From assembly GCA_014549065.1 (NCBI GenBank), contig JACDOX010000143.1, positions 14,282 to 78,281 on the forward strand: a DNA stretch of 64,000 bases, written 5' to 3'. A program made the position numbers and the translations under genes. This DNA comes from Cardinalis cardinalis. Lineage: Eukaryota; Chordata; Aves; Passeriformes; Cardinalidae. Below, piece by piece: positions 25,214 through 34,592 of the stretch. Under the pieces are notes generated by a model, which saw only the letters and a program-made list of their open reading frames with translations, was not told the origin of the DNA and made no database searches. Position 1 is the stretch's first letter. The number at the start of each line of letters is the position of its first letter.

Positions 25214-25515
25214 AGAGAAAGGGGGAACTGTCACAGCCACGGCTGGCCTGTGGGCTGTACAGCATTCCAAGCTGTACAGATAAATTTGCCATAACAGACC
25301 TTAACTTGACCAGCCTAGCTGTTACAGAATAGAAGTAAACAAGTCCCCAGGATAAGACAATCATAGGTTGGATTTAACTCAAACAGGGACCCCAACTAAT
25401 CTCATTTAAGCCTCAANACAGACTGCTAAGTCTGCAGTGAGGCCAGTGAGCTGGGTGGTGTTAAGATCTTGACCAATCAGATGTGTAAGCACAGAAATTT
25501 TGAAACCACTACAAA
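25214..25515 (+). mobile_element. Polypurine tract and 3' LTR of the miniature element
   Basis: AGAGAAAGGGGGAAC at 25214-25228 is a textbook polypurine tract, directly followed by TGTCACAG, the start of the LTR. The LTR is homologous to 24857-25120 up to the TATA position and then diverges. Only about 100 bp of internal sequence remain between the two LTRs, so the element has no coding capacity. Confidence 0.65.
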
Positions 25516-25992
25516 AGAATTATTAAGAATTTATTGATACTATTTGTAAATTTAGCAAATTAGCATAATTGACAAGAATCCCCAGTTAGAAGTACANTTA
25601 CTGAAGAAATTCTCCCTCTTGGTTTGGCCCCCTACTGAAGCCTCCCCGTTACTTCTAGCTCCACATTGTTTAAGTCTAAATACATGGGAAAGTGGAATGG
25701 CTTTTGTTTACTGAATAAGCAAGATTGGAATAGGATTCCAGGAATAGGTTTGTCTAACAAAATACTGGAATTAGCTGAAGAAACTATATAACTATACAAT
25801 AAGAGTCCACAGAGCTACAAATATATTAAAAATATATAAAAAGAAAAAATATTTTGGCATCAATGGTATAATTGGATAATGAAAAAAATTACTAGTGATT
25901 GTATAATTTGCTACCCTCTATTAAATATATGTATGAAGTTATATAAGTGAATATCAAAAGTGGGTTTGAGTCCTGGTGCCAGGTTAAAAGTA
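25516..25992. other. AT-rich DNA before the class II provirus
   Basis: No conserved frame or recognised repeat. It is the left side of the site into which the provirus at 25999-30250 inserted; the site continues at 30257. Confidence 0.4.
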
Positions 25993-25998
25993 TAAAAT

Positions 25999-26340
25999 TG
26001 TCATCATTGAGTAAGAAATGACACAGACTCACCAGAGGGTTGGTTTGCATGAAGGATGTGTCTTTACTTCAGATCCTGTTTCATACATTGTTCCAATACA
26101 GATAGACCTGGGTGGTCAATTAATCAGTACATTCCACCAGACTGGCTAATTTATAAGACACCTTTCTAATAAACAATCTTTGAGAAAAACAAGAAAACAG
26201 AGAGTCAGAAAACACCACCTGCAGGTTGTTTATGATAATAAGCTATCATCATTTATCTTCAACACCCTAAAGTCTCACAAGCCAATTCTGGGAAAACTTA
26301 TCTGGTTTTCTCGCTCTCTGACCAGCCTGTGACATCCACA
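25999..26340 (-). mobile_element. 3' LTR of the betaretrovirus-like provirus
   Basis: Read on the minus strand it begins TGTGGATGTCACAGG just after a polypurine tract (AAAAAGGGGGACC at 26341-26353) and ends CA at 25999. The left border is fixed by the 6-bp target duplication TAAAAT at 25993-25998. Its first 50 bp recur at the other end of the provirus. Confidence 0.85.
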
Positions 26341-26806
26341 GGTCCCCCTTTTTGTTTAAATCCTCTGCAGGGTCCTTTGCAGAAAGGAGAACAAACAGAG
26401 CTGCAGAGGTTCCTGTAGCAGTTGCTAGTTATCAGTCAGAACTTCAATTGGANGTCGATTTAAAATGGTCAGAGAGATTGGATCTTGTGATTCCCTCTTA
26501 CAAGAAATACACTATTAATCCTAAAATCAGTTAATCCTAAAATCAGTTACTTATTCTAATACAATATCAATACTAAGTCTAATAATATAGTAACAACTTA
26601 TCATTAATTTGTTGAAAGAACTGACAGTCTTAGCCTGTCAACAGTCCTTTTTCAGAAGCCAAGAAAGGATGGAATGTTCACTCCCCACTTGTGGAGGGGC
26701 CGTCTGATTGATGGTCGTCGTCTTGATCATCATTCGGAGGTTGCCTGTTGGCCACATTCTGTCTTTGGTGTTGCAAATCAGGGTAGACACGCCTCACAGG
26801 TACCCA

Positions 26807-28164
26807 TCATACTCCAGTACCTGTGGAAACACATGCATACCCACGGCCCCAAGTGTCATACAACAGGGACAGTTGTTTGTCAGTTAGTCCCAAGTAAGGA
26901 CACAACCAGCTGATGACGCCCATCAATTTCTGGGCATCATTCAAGGTCTTAATAGAATCTGAGAATTGCACCTCCTGATGCTGGATAGTTCTGTCAAGAA
27001 TTTTGACTCCCAGATATTTCAAGGGAGGGTGCTGCTGAACCTTCTCCGTGGCCACCTGCAGCCCGTAAGAATGCAGAGCAGCGAACAGCTGAGGCTGTAC
27101 CCTCAGCAGCTCATNCTGGGGATGCTGCCACCAGGATGCTGTCCATGTAATGGTAACAAATGNGTGAGGAAACTGCTTGTGGACTCCAGACAAGGCCCGA
27201 GCCACATACCACTGACAGATAGTCAGGCTATTGTGACAGCAAAACCTGTGGCAAAACTTTCCATTTGAGACAGAGTAGAAATTCTCCAGAGTAGAAATTC
27301 ATTTTGATTTAGGTGAAATGTACATCTTTGAGTTAAGTCTGTAGTTTGAAGCCTGTAGTTGGTAGCCTGACTGCAAGGCCTAGGCTCAGGGATTCAATGA
27401 AGGACAGAGATAACGGGGCGGGGTGGGAGGCAGAGAGTGATGGAGACAGAGAGACTGCTGTGGAAGCAGGTCAGCCTGACCTAGGAATTCTTTCTGATAA
27501 AGAAGAACTAGTGGCAAATGTCACGCGAAACTCGTAAAAATGAATATGTATGAACCTATTGTGAAACTGTATGCATATGTATTTGAGAGGGGGATAAAAA
27601 GGGACCTGAAGTTCCCAGAGGCACGCATGCCCTTTTAGGAGAGTAATCTCCGCATGCGTCCAGCGCTGTAATAATAAACATACCGGCTTAACAACTTTCA
27701 CAACGTTATGGAGTTTTTGGTTATCTCTGCAAAACACATTGATATCTCTGCACGGGTTCAGCATTGTTGACTGAAGGCACTGTGAAGGCACACTTTGGTT
27801 TGTCATCAGGATGCAAAGGAATTGTGAAAAAAAAATTCTTCAAATCAATGGTCAAGATTTCCCATCCAGCAGGGAGCATGGTGGGTGAGGGCATACCAGG
27901 CTGCAGTGCCCCCATGCTTTCTGTCACTGCAATAATTTTTCAGAGGTCCTGTAACAGCCTCCATTTTCCAGATTTTTTCTTTATCACAAAGACAGGAGTA
28001 TTCCAGGGACTAGTAGAAGGCTCAATGTGTCTCTGTTGAAGTAATTCCTGAACAAATTCATTAAGGGCAATCAATTTTTCTTTTGTCTGGGGCCACTGTG
28101 TTTGTCCACCAGCAACCATAAAAGCAGCATAGGATATCTTCTGCCCTTCAATGCGGTGGCCCAA
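26807..28164 (-). pseudogene. pol: ERV reverse transcriptase remnant, split by an LTR insertion
   Basis: Minus-strand pieces 28164-27940 (fingers, with a KKKSGKWRLLQDL motif), 27927-27736 (palm, with LTIDLKNFFFTIPL) and 27250-26807 (rest of palm and thumb, LKYLGVKI). The catalytic box at 27149-27138 reads YMDS in the appropriate frame, so the second catalytic aspartate is lost. Frameshifts and the inserted LTR also break it. Confidence 0.85.
27258..27728 (+). mobile_element. Solo-LTR-like insertion inside the RT remnant
   Basis: About 470 bp interrupt the RT sequence. The 7-bp string gcaaaac stands on both sides (27251-27257 and 27729-27735), and RT coding sequence stops and resumes there. 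Inside are ggataaaaagg (TATA-like, near 27590), a GC-rich segment with gcatgc repeats, and aataataaacat (poly(A) signal, near 27670), the U3-R-U5 order of a plus-strand LTR. The ends are not clean TG...CA, so the exact borders are uncertain. Confidence 0.7.
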
Positions 28165-28323
28165 TTAAAAATCCATCCCACTTCTGGCTGCCAGTACATC
28201 ACACTCCCAAAGACTGANTGGAGCTGGAGTGACATAGGGCTGAACTGCAGCTGTCTGCCCATTCACATTAATGATCAGCACAGACTGTTGGCTCACCAAG
28301 GTATGTGCCACATCCCCCAGCCC

Positions 28324-28941
28324 TTAGATGGCCAAACCTATGGGAGCCAAAGGCCACACAGGAGGCCATGCAGAGAGGGAGACAACTGTCACATCAGCCC
28401 CTGTGTTGAGCAAACCTTGGAGCTGGATCTGAGGCGNGCTGGCACCCAGTAGAATACAGTACATGTCATCTGTGGTGGCTGAGCAGAAACACCTGCAGAG
28501 CAGAAGACTTGTGGCAGTCCTGTGGATTCGAAGCCACCATTCCCATGAGTCTCCTGGCCAGTCCTGGGGATGCATGACTGAAAAGGCACANGTTGAGCAA
28601 TCTGAGTCCTTGCTGGAATAGTGACGGGGGGTGTGCATGAAAACCGTTGCACAAATTTGACCTGAAAAGTCAGAATCAATGACTCCTGGGTGCACAAAGA
28701 TTCCTTAGTGGGTGACACTAGATCTTCCCACAAGCAGTGCACCCAGTCCTTGTCCCAAAGGTCCAAACACATCCAAAGAAAAATTATATTCACTACAGGA
28801 TTCTAAGATAACTGTGTTGGTGGTACGTGCATCCACACTGGTGGAGCCCTGGGGGATGCCTCCGAGCTGGCTGGGCAGACCTGAGCCAGCACCGTGCCCT
28901 GAGGAATCACTTGTGTCAGGGCACAGTTCCCCTGTGCTCAT
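28324..28941 (-). pseudogene. pro: ERV dUTPase-protease (pro) remnant
   Basis: Frame 28941-28705 contains a GSTSVDA phrase like the first part of retroviral dUTPase. Frame 28695-28324 begins with HPGVIDSDFSGQI, a conserved dUTPase motif, and ends with LLNTGADVTVVS, the aspartic protease active site, in which the catalytic Asp is replaced by Asn. A frame change separates the two. The arrangement dUTPase then protease is typical of betaretroviruses. Confidence 0.8.
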
Positions 28942-30020
28942 TGTCCCGTTCCCCGGTCTGCCAAAGGCTGGCCATTGGCATGAAATTTAGCCTTGCATTG
29001 CTCAGTAAAATGACCTGGCCTTAGGCATCTAGCGCACAAGAAGGAGGCACCCATCCATGTTGGATTGCATGTTCCTTGCCTTCCCTTGCCCTTATTTTTG
29101 CTTTTCTGTTGTCCACCCCCTAAGGGTATCTGGCCTGGCTGTGAGGGAGCCATCAGAGCAGGCACTGTGTGGCCTACTGAACCTACCCAGGCNCATGCAT
29201 TGACCATGTCTACTAGTGATGGGCTGCCTGGAAGAGCAGCTATGATCCTCTTGCACTGACTGTTCGCGTTGCACTGGGCTAACTGCTTGCATAACGTCTG
29301 CCTTAAGGCATCATCATCAATCTGCTTCTCAAGGGCGTCAGCAAGCTTCTGGACAAATGGCAGAAAACGTTCATCTTCTCCCTGAGTTATTGCCGCAAAT
29401 GCTGGCCCGGGGGAGGCCAATTCAATAGTTCTTAACAATGCACGAAATCCTGCCCTTTGACTCTGCTCAAGAACGGCAGAGTCCCAGGTAGCCTCAAACT
29501 TAGGACTGTAAGAGGCCTGTTCTCCGAGGAGAGCGTCCACCCCCACCTGAAACCTAGGATCTCTCTGAGGCAAAAGTCTATTGCCTGCTGCAGCCTTTTC
29601 AGCAGCCTCCCTCCAGTACTTCAAAAAAATATCAAATAGCACAGGCTTGAACAGTACCTGAGCTATATGTCTAATATCAGATGGGAAAAGCAGGCCTGAG
29701 TTTAGCACTCTGAGAGTCTGCAAAACCTGTGCNGAGCCAAGGCCATATTCTTCAACCTCATGTAGCAAATCTCGGGCCACCTCCCAGTCAATCACATTAT
29801 GCCTGACAGTGTATCCTGAATTTGAGACAGCTTTAGAGGAACAGGAAGGAGAAGCTGGCAGAGGGTGTGACGTTGGCTGGACCAAACACCTGAGGGCAGG
29901 TGCTGATGATGGGCGTGGCTGGGACATCTCTGCAGGCTCCGTGGCTGAGGATACAGNAGCTGATGGAGTGACCAGCGTGGTTGTGACAACTGCTGATGGC
30001 GGGGATGGCTCTGTCCTCAC
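28938..30020 (-). CDS. gag: ERV gag open frame (matrix remnant, capsid, one zinc knuckle)
   Basis: Uninterrupted 360-codon frame. The first 80 residues are Ser/Pro/Thr-rich. Then follows a helical capsid-like region, and near the C-terminus one zinc knuckle CARCLRPGHFTEQC (C-x2-C-x4-H-x4-C) after a basic stretch. It overlaps the start of the dUTPase-protease region by a few bases, compatible with ribosomal frameshifting in the ancestral virus. The true start is unknown because the 5' leader is missing. Remarkably open compared with pol, but with no promoter next to it. Confidence 0.8.
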   Translation of the reverse strand: MRTEPSPPSAVVTTTLVTPSAXVSSATEPAEMSQPRPSSAPALRCLVQPTSHPLPASPSCSSKAVSNSGYTVRHNVIDWEVARDLLHEVEEYGLGXAQVLQTLRVLNSGLLFPSDIRHIAQVLFKPVLFDIFLKYWREAAEKAAAGNRLLPQRDPRFQVGVDALLGEQASYSPKFEATWDSAVLEQSQRAGFRALLRTIELASPGPAFAAITQGEDERFLPFVQKLADALEKQIDDDALRQTLCKQLAQCNANSQCKRIIAALPGSPSLVDMVNAXAWVGSVGHTVPALMAPSQPGQIPLGGGQQKSKNKGKGRQGTCNPTWMGASFLCARCLRPGHFTEQCKAKFHANGQPLADRGTGQ

Positions 30021-30198
30021 CCGCGATGTTGGTGGCGGATCTTGAGTCAGGAGCTGCAGCTCCTGCTGGCCGTGAGAGAGTCGCTCCCTGGCGGGCAGGG
30101 GAGGTGAAGGTGAGGCTGGCCAGCAGGGCCAAGTGGCTTTTGGGGCAGTGCTAGGCTGTCCCCCTGCTCCCTGACAAAAAAAAGACGGGCATCACCAG

Positions 30199-30250
30199 GA
30201 GGAAAACTTATCTAGTTTTCTCACTCTCTGACCAGGCTGTCACATCCACA
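30199..30250 (-). mobile_element. Truncated 5' LTR of the betaretrovirus-like provirus
   Basis: Only about 50 bp remain, matching 26289-26340 with four differences visible by eye. The sequence leaves homology at gaaaacttatct and passes directly into gag-leader-like sequence, so R, U5 and the primer-binding site are absent. Confidence 0.8.
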
Positions 30251-30256
30251 TAAAAT

Positions 30257-30759
30257 GCAATAGCATGGTGAATTCTAAAGTATTTGGTGCGCAAAACTGT
30301 TTGGTTTCAGTTGCAAAAGCTAAAACAAGGGTTTTGGTGTGGGGATTAGGGTTCCTTCTAAATTTAATTTGTTATAANGACTACACCAAATCTTATAATT
30401 GCCTGGGTGAATTGTGAATTTTGCAGCTGGGGTTTTGTGGGGTTGAAGTCCCCCCTTGTGCCTTTTTGCGTGGTTTGTATGGACCTGCCAGAATTGGCAG
30501 GTCTGAGTCCAGAAGCCAATTCTGCAGCTCTTGCCTTGTGGGATGCAGTCCCCTCTGTGCTGTTTAGGTCTCAACTGTGGGTAAAAGAGAAGAAAATAAA
30601 AGGAATTGCATGATTGAGTTCTGCAGGTTATACTGTGAGTTTGTCTCAGGAGCACATGTGTCTGCATGTGAATAGGAATAGGTTGTGTGTGTTTAGTCTC
30701 AGCAGTATATAAAAATTGGANCGCCTGTTACATAAAAGAACTTTTGTTGAAAAATTGTT
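30257..30759 (+). other. LTR-like sequence upstream of LTR family R copy 2
   Basis: No coding frame. A TATA-like cagtatataaaaa is at 30703-30715, and acataaaagaac follows 20 bp later. It may be part of an older LTR or leader, continuing the sequence left of 25993, into which the provirus inserted. Confidence 0.35.
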
Positions 30760-31287
30760 TGTCTCAGGTTGCAATGCAAGATGTAACCAAATGCATGTAT
30801 GCTGTTACCATCTGTTAAAACCAGGTGGGGCAGGGTTCTTTATCTCTTCCAGGACTCATCCTCTCTCCAGGGGATTATCGTCTGTTAATGGGCCATTAAG
30901 TGTCCCTGCATGGTTGATAAAATTCCACCATCCCATTGTGAGATGCTCCNCCCAGAGGGAGGAGCCCAGCATTCCAAACTGNATATAATCTGAGCAGTGG
31001 AACACTTTTTCCACTGGATTCCCAGAGGAAGACCAGGCCCATCTACAGCATCATTGGACCTCCAGAGTAAAACTCCATCCTTCTCCAGGATNCCTGCTCC
31101 TCCAGAACCACATCTCTCACTGCAGGAGGGCTGAGCCACCATTGAATGGGACTGCTGCCACCACCCTGACCCACAGGGTGCCAGGTTGTATTCTGACTCT
31201 GTCAGTGCTTTTTGTACTGCTGCATTTTATTTTAATTTTCCTAGTAAAGACCTGTTANTCCTATTCTCTTTATCTCTTCCAGAGAGC
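30760..31287 (+). mobile_element. LTR (family R) copy 2, joined to the PPIL4 retrogene
   Basis: Begins TGTCTCAGG and aligns to the other two family R copies along its length. It continues beyond the breakpoint of copy 1 through tttcctagtaaagacctgtt into agagagc, and the next three bases are the ATG of PPIL4. The last 45 bp recur downstream of the gene at 33184-33237. Three Ns fall in this copy. Confidence 0.9.
30946..30989 (+). promoter_or_regulatory. LTR promoter (GC box plus TATA-like box), copy 2
   Basis: CTCCNCCC at 30946-30953 and NATATAAT at 30982-30989, at the same spacing as in copies 1 and 3. Expected leader about 270 nt to the PPIL4 ATG. Inferred from motif and position. Confidence 0.55.
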
Positions 31288-32634
31288 ATGGCAGTGCTGC
31301 TGGAGACCACGGTGGGTGACCTGGTCATCGACCTGTACACAGAGGAGCGGCCCAGAGCATGTCTGAATTTCCTGAAGCTCTGCAAGGTCAAGTACTACAA
31401 CTATTGTCTTGTTTATAATGTCCAGAGGGATTTTATTATACAAACGGGTGACCCCACGGGAACTGGCCATGGAGGAGAATCCATATTTTGTCAACTGTAT
31501 GGTGATCAAGCCAGATTTTTTGAGGCAGAAAAAGTGCCCAGAATCAGGCACAAGAAGAAGGGAAGTGTGTCAATGGTGAACAATGGAAGTGATCAACATG
31601 GATCACAGTTCCTCATTACCACAGGGGAAAACCTGGATTACCTTGATGGGGTACATACAGTATTTGGAGAAGTGACAGAAGGCATGGATGTATTGAATAC
31701 AATTAATGAAATCTTTGTAGATAAGGATTTTATCCCATATCAGGATATCAGGATAAATCATACAGTAATTTTAGAAGATCCCTTTGATGATCCACCTGGT
31801 TTGTGTGTTCCTGATCGCTCACCAGAACCTACAAAGGAACAGCTCAACAGTGGCAGAATAGGAGCAGATGAAGAAATTGATGACATGAAAGGACGGCCTG
31901 CAGATGAAATAGAAGAAGTTCAGGCTGAAAAAGAAGCAAAAACTCGTGCTATTCTTCTGGAAATGGTGGGAGACTTACCAGATGCAGACATCAAGCCACC
32001 AGAAAATGTGCTGTTTGTTTGTAAACTGAATCCTGTGACCACTGGTGAAGACCTGGAGATAATATTTTCACGATTTGGTCCCATTAAAAGTTGTGAAGTG
32101 ATCCGAGACTGGAAGACTGGTGAATCTCTTTGTTACGCTTTCATTGAGTTTGAAAAGCAGGAAGACTGTGAGAAAGCCTACTTCAAAATGGACAATGTGC
32201 TGATTGATGACAGACGTATACATGTGGATTTTAGCCAGTCTGTTGCAAAGGTTAAATGGAAGGGAAAAGCTGGGCAATATATCAAGAAAGATTTAAAGGA
32301 CTATGAGAAGAAATGTGACAAATCTTCAAAATTTGCTTTGAAAGAAAAAGTAAAACCAAAGCAAGATGCCAAGTATGAGCTTGTGCTGGATGAGGATATA
32401 GAGGAGTCTCACACAAGTCAGTCACACCTGGCTAAAAAACAGAAGAAGAAGAAGAAGCACCACCACTCTGAAGAAGATGAGAAGAGGACCAAAAAATCTA
32501 AGGAGTCTGACCNAAAGCATGAAGAACATTGTAGGGAGAGGACCAAGGGTGAGAAGAGAGACAGGCATTGGAGCCACAGCCGTTATAAGGAGAGAGATTA
32601 CGCTTACAATAGACAAAAAGACAAGTACAGATGA
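31288..32634 (+). CDS. PPIL4: Intronless PPIL4 (cyclophilin-RRM splicing factor) retrogene, full-length frame
   Basis: PPIL4 is a nuclear peptidyl-prolyl isomerase-like protein with an RNA-recognition motif, found in activated spliceosomes (established knowledge). Here one uninterrupted frame of 448 codons covers the whole protein, although the parent gene of vertebrates has many exons. Visible: cyclophilin-like domain (about residues 1-165, with QTGDPTGTG, SMVNNGSDQHGSQFLIT and a VFGEV phrase), acidic linker, RRM (about 235-320, RNP2 LFVCKLN and RNP1 CYAFIEF), and a Lys/Arg-rich tail. The tail is shorter than in human (492 residues) and diverged, with no stop inside. The start ATG abuts the LTR with almost no 5' UTR between. 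One N in the tail. Intactness suggests youth or selection. Confidence 0.93.
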   Translation: MAVLLETTVGDLVIDLYTEERPRACLNFLKLCKVKYYNYCLVYNVQRDFIIQTGDPTGTGHGGESIFCQLYGDQARFFEAEKVPRIRHKKKGSVSMVNNGSDQHGSQFLITTGENLDYLDGVHTVFGEVTEGMDVLNTINEIFVDKDFIPYQDIRINHTVILEDPFDDPPGLCVPDRSPEPTKEQLNSGRIGADEEIDDMKGRPADEIEEVQAEKEAKTRAILLEMVGDLPDADIKPPENVLFVCKLNPVTTGEDLEIIFSRFGPIKSCEVIRDWKTGESLCYAFIEFEKQEDCEKAYFKMDNVLIDDRRIHVDFSQSVAKVKWKGKAGQYIKKDLKDYEKKCDKSSKFALKEKVKPKQDAKYELVLDEDIEESHTSQSHLAKKQKKKKKHHHSEEDEKRTKKSKESDXKHEEHCRERTKGEKRDRHWSHSRYKERDYAYNRQKDKYR

Positions 32635-33183
32635 AGGAAAAAGCAGGGGAACTAAAATAATAAATTTAACTTTTTTCTTAAAAAAAAAAATGAACAGAGC
32701 TGCAGCAGCAGCCAAGCCTCAGTTGGTAGGCAGAAACTTTGTCTTGTAATTTTAAGTTGTTTCCCAAGGTTCTGTCTGTTACATCACCATTCATGGGAAG
32801 GAGATGTGTGTTGTTACCAGTTACTGTATGTTTTGATCTGTCCTGTATTCATAGGGAGATANGCTCTTGTGAAGTAATGTTCCTCACTGATATTAATAAA
32901 AGTTTGCTTGTAGGTATTTAGGAAAAACCTCCCAGTCAACGCTTAGGCCTTGGCCAGGTCCTGGCCCTGGCTGGTTGGGAATTATGCCATCATACCCAGG
33001 GGATTGTACTAAAAATGTTATCAGGTCACTTTGACTTGCTGAAATCGTCTAATAAAAGGAACACCATACAAGGAAATACTGTGTCTTGAAGAATTGTATT
33101 AAAATGTCTTGTTTCTTTCAATAAACGTCTCAGTATCACTGCAGGTCTGAGTCCGTTCCTTTGTCATTACATACATGCCCACA
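32635..33183 (+). other. 3' UTR of the PPIL4 retrogene
   Basis: AT-rich, with candidate AATAAA signals at 32895-32900 and 33120-33125. A run of ten A at about 32681-32690 is internal, not at the end of the copied unit. Sequence up to about 33183 lies between the stop codon and the resumed LTR, so it probably belongs to the copied mRNA, perhaps with read-through beyond the signal at 33120. Confidence 0.5.
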
Positions 33184-33276
33184 CTAGAATAACAGAAGAA
33201 CTGTTATTCCTTTTTTCATATCTTTGCCTGAAAGCCCCTTAATTTCAAAATTAAAACAATTCAGAGGGAAGGGGGT
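33184..33276 (+). mobile_element. LTR family R 3' fragment downstream of PPIL4
   Basis: ctag..agaactgttattcc..catatctttgcctgaaagcc aligns with the last part of copy 2 (ctagtaaagacctgttantcc..tatctcttccagagagc, 31241-31287). It then continues through ccccttaatttcaaaat into a purine-rich stretch, as the U5 end of the LTR would. So LTR sequence flanks the PPIL4 cDNA on both sides, in the same orientation. Confidence 0.7.
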
Positions 33277-34249
33277 GNAGTGGTTTTGGTTTGCCAGTTG
33301 GATTTGACAGCCCCTGGGCAAGACGACTCAGCAGCTTGTGGCAGGAGATGCTCTCAGGGGCTGGTGGTTGAGCAAAGCCCAGCCTTGGCAGGCTGTGCAG
33401 CTAAGCCTTCACTGACAGAGCAAGAACAAAAGCTCCCAAAAAAGACATTCAGTGATGTCAAGGTCAACATATCCAGCTAATGAACTTGACCCTACCTAAA
33501 CAACATGGTTCCTGGGTCTCAGCTATTTGGACTTTAGAACAATGGTCAATTGTTTCTATTTCTCTAAGAGACATTGGACATTATCTTTTGTCTTCCCACG
33601 CTGTGAGACCCTGTATCAGTGACATGATTTGATTTAATAAATTTCATGGATNGTCACTGGTCTTTTTTGTATCTTTCCCATATCTAATAGATAGCCAGTA
33701 ACAGCCTTAATAAGATGCAAGCTGTTTGAAAACCAGAACAAAAGAGAGATAGAGAAATTATAAAAGAAAGGCCTCATAAAATCAGGCCTTGCTTTGCTAA
33801 ATTAGCTGGCCTGTCACTTCNAAGTGGNGCTAAGTAGTTTGCAAGTTCCCATGTGAAAACATCTTGAGAATGAGGGTTTGTTAACACAACAATCTATTCC
33901 TAGGGTGAAAAACAAGTGGTTGTCAGAGACTGGAAAGATTGATGTCCAGGCTGATGGCCTTATGAGAATTGAAATGTTCTATCTGATTCTCAATATGTAT
34001 GCAACAGAGATTGTAGTTNAGATTGTGCTGTTCTGAAAGAGGTAAATAAAAACAATTTCTTTATTTGCTGAGAACATTATGGCATTCTTTATGCCAACAA
34101 ACTGCACCATTTTAAATTCTTCATGTTTATAGTCATACCAACTTGCCTGGGTTCATTGTAGAAGGAAATGACACTGCAAATAACAGCCCTGGTGTGGGCT
34201 GCCCTGGTACCAGATACATTACACCAGGCAATTTAATCACATCAGTTTT
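33277..34249. other. Unassigned AT-rich repeat-like DNA
   Basis: No conserved frame. Several phrases look LTR-derived (tttgatttaataaatttcatgg near 33630; gcctcataaaatcaggcc near 33770), but I cannot define elements. Confidence 0.3.
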
Positions 34250-34502
34250 TCCATCAAGGGGCTTATGCCCTACAACATCAATTGCAACTCACATCTGCAG
34301 CAGCACGTGATGTCATTGCCTCCTGCTCTGATTGTCAGCAGCATGTCACCATGACCCAGGAAGGAACAAACCCCAGAGGGCTACAAGCTCTTCAGCTATG
34401 GCAATCTGACATTACTCATGTGTCAGAATTTGGTCCCCTTAAATATGTACCTGTTTCTCTGGATGCCTACTCTAAGGCCTGTTGGGCCTCTGTGGTATGG
34501 AC
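34250..34502 (+). pseudogene. pol: ERV integrase fragment, class II type
   Basis: The plus-strand frame shows the N-terminal zinc-binding part (HQGAYALQHQ, then SCSDCQQ) and the start of the catalytic core (LQLWQSDITH, with the first catalytic Asp; LKYVPVSLDAYS). It ends at ACWASVVW, where CR1 sequence begins. It is on the opposite strand to the provirus at 25999-30250 and is not its missing integrase. Confidence 0.75.
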
Positions 34503-34592
34503 ATGCAGACTTAGATATGAGGGGGAAATTTTTTTTAGACTGAGNGTGGNGAAACCCTGGAACAGGTTACCCAGAGAGGCTGTACATGGTCA
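34503..34592 (+). mobile_element. CR1 LINE fragment
   Basis: agacttagatatgag...gtggngaaaccctggaacaggttacccagagaggctgt is the conserved near-3' segment of avian CR1. It interrupts the integrase fragment. Confidence 0.75.

Larger units (their letters stand above)
25999..30250 (-). mobile_element. Betaretrovirus-like (class II) provirus with perfect 6-bp target duplication
   Basis: TAAAAT occurs at 25993-25998 and 30251-30256, exactly outside the TG...CA ends. From right to left: about 50 bp of 5' LTR U3, gag, dUTPase-protease, RT, polypurine tract, full 3' LTR. Most of the 5' LTR, the primer-binding site, RNase H, integrase and env are absent, and RT is split by another LTR insertion (27258-27728). 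A dUTPase fused to protease and a 6-bp duplication fit class II ERVs. Defective. Confidence 0.9.

Noticed and set aside
34250..34502. Integrase fragment as the missing integrase of the provirus at 25999-30250
   Set aside because: Opposite strand and outside the TAAAAT target duplication, so it belongs to another insertion.
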